A stretch of 37,995 nt of DNA, taken from positions 62,617-100,611 of the forward strand of contig KN884972.1 of NCBI GenBank assembly GCA_000934455.1, in the 5' to 3' direction. Position 1 is the first letter of the stretch; each line of letters begins with the position of its first letter. The DNA is from Apostichopus parvimensis. Lineage: Eukaryota; Echinodermata; Holothuroidea; Aspidochirotida; Stichopodidae. Under the pieces are notes generated by a model that made no database searches, was not told the DNA's origin, and saw nothing but the letters and a program-made list of their open reading frames with translations. The translations under genes were made by a program, and so were the position numbers. This document shows positions 32,578 to 37,995 of the stretch, piece after piece.

Positions 32578-32697
32578 GTTGATAACACCGACTCTCTACG
32601 TCAGCTGTGTTCAGACACCATCCATATCTGCAAGAGCGATGACACATTCAAGCAGAAGTATACTATCATGTTCGTTAACATTGCATCCAGTCATGAG
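32578..32697 (+). CDS. NLR-like receptor, fifth traced exon
   Basis: 120 bp, exactly 40 codons, phase 0 at both ends, acceptor ATGGTTTCAG and donor GAG|GTACGT. It reads VDNTDSLRQLCSDTIHICKS, then DDTFKQKY..IMFVNIASSHE. This resembles the end of the NACHT exon (SVKELCSRDVKIKRGDSALL...LLEIASNND), sharing S, LCS, I.I, D, Q and IAS at matching places, and both end at phase 0 just after IAS. It therefore looks like a repeated C-terminal module. The next exon would be expected to resemble the second exon, but none is seen before the window ends. Confidence 0.7.
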
Positions 32698-34336
32698 GTA
32701 CGTAGATTATATATAAAGTGTGTGTATTTTGTTCTGATCTTTCTTTTCCCCCTCTGAAATCACGGATAAAAGTACGTAAGGACATTGAGAGATAAGGTAA
32801 GTACAATTCATCGTAACTGTTGCTATGATTTTCTTTATAAATTTCTTCAGTAAAGCTAATGTACAGATTACTTTTGATAAGACATCTCAGCCATACCAGA
32901 CATGTGCAATCTGACCTAACTATAGAGGAATATTGAAAGGACCACTAAACTATTTATCAGTGCTACAGATAAGAAAACGAAGTTCGACCTTACCAGTATA
33001 GCAAACAGTGAATAAAACTGATTTCCTTTTTGAAACATTAATGGATTGGATAGACCTACAGTATATTTGTTTAATTCTAAGTTTATCATATATTATGGTC
33101 TCCATGGGGAAACATTGTTAACTTTTATACTAATTGTACAGCGCAAAATGGTTAATGGGTATGAGGATATTTCGTTGTATTGTTTCAGCTAATGCATTTC
33201 TTTAAGTTTATTGTATGGTTGAATTAGGAGGCAAAACAGAACCAAAACAGTTTAATAAAGAAAAAATACCATTGATGAAATACACCAGCCGCCAAGATAA
33301 ATACAAGGCATAGCCAATACAACGTTCGGTTACAGTGGGTTGCAAGTACTCATATAACTTTCATGACATGTTTATTTGATGATATTTGCTCATCACTACT
33401 GATTGTGTTCATGGGAGTGTGTATGAAGGGAGGAGATGGCAGAAACCATTCCTGAGAAACTTACGTGCTTTTGCTTACAAACTTTTAAAATATCTGCGAG
33501 CAAGAAAGATGCTTGAAGCGGTATTTTTCAAACTCTTCTTGTCAAATTTACCCCCGCGTATGAGCCGAGCCACCTGTGTACAATGTGAAGAGTACACAAA
33601 CAAATTACTAGATCTGCCTTGTTTCACATTTGAAGTAAATCTAACTCATTGAATATGCTGAGCAATGACTGGAATTATGACAACACAGACAGACACATAG
33701 AGAGAGAAACACATAGACTAATTGTTTTAGCTGCTTACCTGATTAAAGGATAATCTGACAAGAAAGAAGAAGTCTCTTTAACAATAGGCGTACAGGACCG
33801 TCCTAATTGGGAGGGGGCGAAAAGTGTTTGCCCGCATTTGTGTTCTACCAATAACATACATTTGTTTTAACAGTTCACTAACTGACTCCACTCGATTTAC
33901 TATGCGGGAAATGACTAGAAAGCCTAACACTTACACTTGCGATGTGTTTTATTACTTACAATTACTAATCAGGCATAGTATAATTGTGTATGTACAGTAT
34001 CAACACTTGGTTTGGTCTCATCTTGCAAGTAAACTGTAATAACACTATGGTACTTACCTTCACTGTTTTGACAAGAAAAGCAGTCACGAATATATCTAGG
34101 AAAACGACATAGGACAATAATGAAACATGTTTGTTTAATACAAGTATTTTTATTCCACCCTCCGGAAAACGACTTAGTGAGTTTCATAAAATTACCAATC
34201 GGTGTCACATGTTATCCTTTCAAATAATCCACTGTATCGTTTGATTAAGTAACTTTATCAAGGGATTAATTTTTAACAATATTAATCCGTTTCTCATAGT
34301 CTAGAGTATTTGTTACATCTACACTTGTTGGAGTAG
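32698..34336. other. Downstream of the fifth exon; no recognised exon
   Basis: Presumably the next intron of the NACHT gene. An 88-codon plus frame (33386-33652) has several Cys residues but no recognisable family or flanking splice signals I can support. I searched by eye for a copy of the second exon's start and found none. Confidence 0.3.
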
Positions 34337-34920
34337 TTCATCTTTCTGTTTGGGGTATAGCAGCACTTCCCGCGCCTTAAACAGTCTAAACGCGATTTCA
34401 GAACAGTAGAAAGCGTAGCAACAACATATTCAAACTCAGATATTCGACTGAGACAAATGATATGCTTGCTTATCTTTGTTTCAACAGCGGGCAGTATATT
34501 TCAATCTTGTTTTGTGTGTACGTATTTTGTTTTTTTGTTATGCACTATCTCTGGGAGTTCTCATATACAAACTCAAGACTCATTTGTTCTAGCTGAACAT
34601 ATTTGGTATAATTATTATTTGGTGATTGTTGCGAAACCGAAGATATTGTTAGTGGGTTCATTGCAATATGCGTGCAATTTGTATAGTTGTTGCTACTTTA
34701 CTTTATCACCCCTTTATATGTACTGTTTGTCACATATTTGCTTGCTTACTGTTTATTCGATATTTTTATTCTGTTTTATTTTTATCATTACTCTTTTTCT
34801 TGTATTTCTTCGAACTGTTGGATGTTTACATTTATTTTATAGAGTTTCTTAAGGCGCTTGAATCCTTCGCGTATTGCGCTATACAACTCGCTTGTTACTG
34901 TTATCATTACCAATAATTGA
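34337..34920 (+). repeat. Possible SINE/LINE 3' tail region
   Basis: The end (AAGGCGCTTGAATCC, then GCGCTATACAACTCGC at about 34852-34900) resembles the AGCGC...GCGCTATACAA tail common in L2/CR1-related LINEs and their SINEs. Upstream is a T-rich open frame (34457-34852) of hydrophobic residues, which I take to be composition rather than a membrane protein. Confidence 0.3.
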
Positions 34921-35379
34921 GCTTTTAATGACTCTTTGCTATGATATAATAAATTATCGGCAACTATTTTACAAGTTTGCGCAAAATTAAATATTGTTTT
35001 TCATAGACTACGAAATACAAAGTCTCTGCCAATGAGAGGCGGCAACTTGACAGATGGTACAGCCAAAACAGCAGAGAAAATTTGTTTTTAGTGTTAGTAG
35101 ACATTTGACGTTATAATGTCATACCGAGATATAGTTTGGACCTAGACCGGCAACTCGCTATAGAGTGCTTCGTGGGACGTGTAAAGTGTTGTAAATGGTA
35201 GGGAGCAGTTCTGGTTTAGAGTGAAAGCAGTTTACTCAAAAGCTATTGTACAATAACTTGGGTAATATTCTACATGCGAGTTGTTATATCATGCAGAAGC
35301 CCAATAGGGCCAAGACAAAAAACAAATCCAATCGCCGTTCTTTGACTTTCCAAATTATTTTCTTTGCATGCTGAATGCC
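34921..35379. other. No recognised feature
   Basis: AT-rich sequence with no ORF or repeat terminus I can support. Confidence 0.35.
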
Positions 35380-36300
35380 GTTTTTGGTTTCGATGATAAT
35401 CGTTACCTATGCAGTCATGCTGGCGGATGATGAGTACGGGAGTGGGTGTGTGTCCCCCTTGCTTTTATATTTGTTGAGTAGGTGTATCACATTAAGTTAA
35501 AGAATCCTTTTGTTGTTAGAGAAGGTGAAAGGTCATTTGTGGTCACCAGCGGTAAAATTGTAAAATCATTGTAAGCAGGACATCTCGAGTATGGAAGTTT
35601 GGACCAACCTCATATTTGTTGAGTAGGTGTATCACATTAAGTTAAAGAATCCTTTTGTTGTTAGAGAAGGTGAAAGGTCATTTGTGGTCACCAGCGGTAA
35701 AATTGTGAAATCATTGTAAGCAGGACATCTCGAGTATGGAAGTTTGGACCAACCTCATATTTGTTGAGTAGGTGTATCACATTGAGTAGAAGAAGCCTAT
35801 TGTTTTTATAGAAGGTCAACGGTTATTTGGGGTCACCAGGTGTCAAATTGTGAAAGCCTTGTAAACACGATATCTCAAAAAGGGAAGCGTGTATCAATCT
35901 TGTATTTCATGTGCAGGAGTACCACATTAAGTAGAAGTATAATGTTTTTTTATTGTATGGGTGGAGGTCGAAGGCCATTTGGAGTCACCAAAGGCCAAAT
36001 TGTTAAAGCCTTGTTTTAGAATAAACCGACCTATTAAATAACATGTGCATTACGCATCATAAGAATAGGAGGCTATTGGCAATTGAAAATAAGTACATGG
36101 GCATCCGTAGAATCCAGACATACTCAAGACATACAGCAGTGCTATTGGAATGTTTCTGTCGTATTTCGAAATTGTGGAGATTCACTTCCAAATACATACT
36201 TCAGGTTTGGATGTAGTTATGTTGCGGAAATGATCAGGCGCCGCAACTTATCTGTCGCCTAGTTAGATATTTGACTATGACCAATCTCAATGCGAATTAA
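35380..36300 (+). repeat. Repeat X, copy with 145-bp tandem array
   Basis: Begins with TTTTT and a hairpin-forming head at 35386-35407 (GGTTTCGAT / ATCGTTACC, two mismatches). The array 35467-35901 has three units of about 145 bp plus a partial fourth. It contains AGGTCATTTGTGGTCACC (AGGTCA 35530-35535, TGGTCA 35540-35545, spacer of 4). The later part, about 36030-36290, matches the flanks of MITE E and the X copy at about 37360-37470. Confidence 0.7.
35467..35901 (+). repeat. 145-bp tandem repeat
   Basis: Units start at 35467, 35612 and 35757 with ATATTTGTTGAGTAGGTGTA. The first two differ at about one base in 145. The third is clearly diverged, and a partial fourth starts near 35902. This mixture implies a recent local duplication on top of an older array. 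Confidence 0.85.
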
Positions 36301-37007
36301 CCTTGTAAAACGATCTAAGTTTGGAAGTGAGTTGATGATTTGTGTCTGGATTGGCTGTTAATCTCAAATTTTGTAGACTCTTCTTCCAGTTTCTGCATAG
36401 CTATTCCTTAAAAATAACGTTCGTCTTTCGTCACGTTTATGATAATGGGACAACTCGAACAAACCTGGCTAGGCCTATGGGAAATTTTTATGTAGTCTAG
36501 GCCAGCAATGTCGGGGTAAAATTGAGTTCGTTAACACAACAACGTGAAGAATACCAGTCAGAATACCAATACACTTCAGGTGGCAAAACATCTCCGGAAT
36601 GATTTCTTAAGGCATTTTCGTACATGCCAAGAGCCATAATTCGCAAAATATACAATTTAAGGAGTTTTGAGACAGGTTAGATGTTATTGCAGCTAGATAT
36701 TTTTGTAAGATAGATGCTCTTTGAACCTTAGGTTTTCTTGCGTAAAAGATTCTTTGATTTAGGCAGTGTAATGGAGTAATAGTGATATTTTTCGCACGCC
36801 AATCTGCAGCTAAAAGACAAGATAAATGATTTGGTAAACGTACAATTCGCGTTAGTCGAGTAGCAGTTCAAAATAGCAGTAAGCTACTGTATAGGCTTTG
36901 GACTCTGGCACACCTATAGCTACTGTATAGCATATGCCATAGTGTATACTTGTTGAGCCCCAATGTAACAGAAGCTAGGCTATCTTCGTAGGTATGTTAG
37001 CAGCTGT
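36301..37007. other. No recognised feature
   Basis: I see no ORF or repeat boundary with support. Short TAGGCCTA-type words occur, as elsewhere. Confidence 0.35.
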
Positions 37008-37560
37008 TTTATTGGTTTCGATGATAATCGTAACCTTTGCAATCATGCGTGTGTGTACAGTATGTGTGTGTGTGCGTTTGTGACGCCCAGCTTGTAAACA
37101 CGATATCTCAAGAAGGGAAGCTTGGACAGTTCTCATATTTGGTACATAGGAGTACCTTATTGAGTCATTTGGGGTCACCAGGGGTCAAATAGTGAAAAGC
37201 TTGTAAACATGATATCTCGAGAAGCGAAGCTTTGATTGATTTCATAGTTGGTATGTAGGTTGACCACATTAAGTACAAAAAGCCTATCGTTTTTGGTGAA
37301 TGTTGAAGGTCATTTAGGGTCACCAGGGGTCAACTTGTAAAAACCTTTTCATAATATACGGTATCTCCCATCGTCCAGCCTATAAGTAGATGACATGGGC
37401 GATTCGTCTCATAAGAATAGGAGAGCCTATTGACAATTGAAAATTATCTTACGGGCATCCGTAGATTTGAATCTGAACTCGCGACAATATCCCCATTGAC
37501 TTAAGTGTGTCGCTAGAAGTCCTGAATTGCTATTTACATAGCTACATACATGTGCGTGTG
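37008..37560 (+). repeat. Repeat X, second copy
   Basis: A head hairpin at 37014-37035 (GGTTTCGAT / ATCGTAACC, eight of nine pairs) is followed by a GT-rich tract and GTGACGCCCAGCTTGTAAAC, ACGATATCTCAAGAAGGGAA and GGTCACCAGGGGTCAA blocks. The end matches 36030-36105 and the flanks of MITE E. Confidence 0.65.
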
Positions 37561-37846
37561 TAACAGTGCCCTCCTAAGGCTTGCTTGCAGACCATAGATA
37601 TATAAAAGTGCTAGAGCTACTGCAACACTTGTCACTCATCCGTATGGATATTTTGCTAAAGAGTTGATGTGATTTCGATGGAATAGTGCACTTGAATGGC
37701 GAAGCATGCCTTCTCTAGAAAATATTTGTAGATCATTGGTAGTTCTGGTTGGATGTAAGTTGCACAGGTACCACGAATTTCAAACCCAGCACTGACCTAG
37801 GATGTAGGTGGTGTTTTGTAATAGATGCAGTGCAAGAAGCCCATTG
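37561..37846. other. No recognised feature
   Basis: Short unassigned spacer between repeat X and the R1 head. Confidence 0.3.
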
Positions 37847-37995
37847 TTTTTGGTTCCTTGCTGTAAGCAAAGGAACCTATGTAGTCAGGTCTGTGCGTGT
37901 GTGTGGGTGACACTTTAGTTTGTATGCACGATAACTCAACAAGTGAATGATTGATCTACAATACTGATTTCGCTTAACTCCCGTTAAAATTCGTT
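37847..37995 (+). repeat. R1 head joined to R2 body, cut by the window end
   Basis: A T-run and hairpin at 37852-37877 (GGTTCCTTGCT / AGCAAAGGAACC) are followed by a short GT tract and then GTGACACTTTAGTTTGTATG and AACAAGTGAATGATTGATC, the R2 body seen at 25850. R1 and R2 therefore share one head. Confidence 0.65.

Noticed and set aside
34457-34916. Hydrophobic ORFs that look like membrane proteins
   Set aside because: T-rich sequence yields Phe, Leu, Cys and Tyr in any frame. Two overlapping frames look equally hydrophobic and the region ends in a LINE/SINE-like tail.
1-37995. CRISPR arrays, operons and tRNA genes
   Set aside because: No regular short repeats with unique spacers, no bacterial gene organisation and no cloverleaf sequence that I could identify by eye.

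Overview
The window is eukaryotic: coding sequence is split by GT-AG introns, and most of the rest is nested transposable elements. The NACHT-type innate immune receptor gene, the LINE and DNA-transposon families, and the AT-rich repeat-dense background suggest an invertebrate deuterostome, most likely an echinoderm (possibly a sea cucumber). This is inference from family content, not a species identification.

Layout. Positions 1-4600 hold a small inverted-repeat element filled with a TTAGGG-like minisatellite, a larger inverted-repeat unit around an unrecognised ORF, and the first long copy of an interspersed repeat called R1 here. Positions 4608-13130 are an old minus-strand Ty3/Gypsy fossil with one putative LTR. 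Two DNA transposons with TA target duplications split it (5421-6985 and 9124-12727), and the larger contains a T-rich/A-rich foldback element. Positions 13130-14700 are mostly unassigned. Positions 14700-16236 are a 5'-truncated CR1/L2/Rex1-like LINE. Positions 16474-20060 hold a second R1 copy and a 1.1-kb near-complete palindromic element (18596-19716) inserted into a further repeat, X. An assembly gap lies inside a poly-C run at 20703-20752.

The host gene is a plus-strand NACHT (NLR-like) receptor from 22265 to at least 32697. I trace five coding exons with mutually consistent splice phases: a 1.5-kb NACHT exon, then four short exons. The last resembles the tail of the NACHT exon and ends at the same phase, so the C-terminal part looks built from repeated exon units. 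Neither the N-terminal signalling domain nor the C-terminus is visible. The 6.8-kb fourth intron is packed with R1 and R2 repeats, a minisatellite and an antisense L1/Tx1-like LINE fragment.

The most unusual signal is a set of related repeats (R1, R2, X). They share a T-run, then a 5' hairpin, then (usually) a GT-rich tract, and the hairpin arms change in matched pairs between copies. R1 and X also carry many AGGTCA-type half-sites, often spaced as direct repeats with four bases between, the arrangement bound by some nuclear receptors. These copies surround and invade the NACHT gene.
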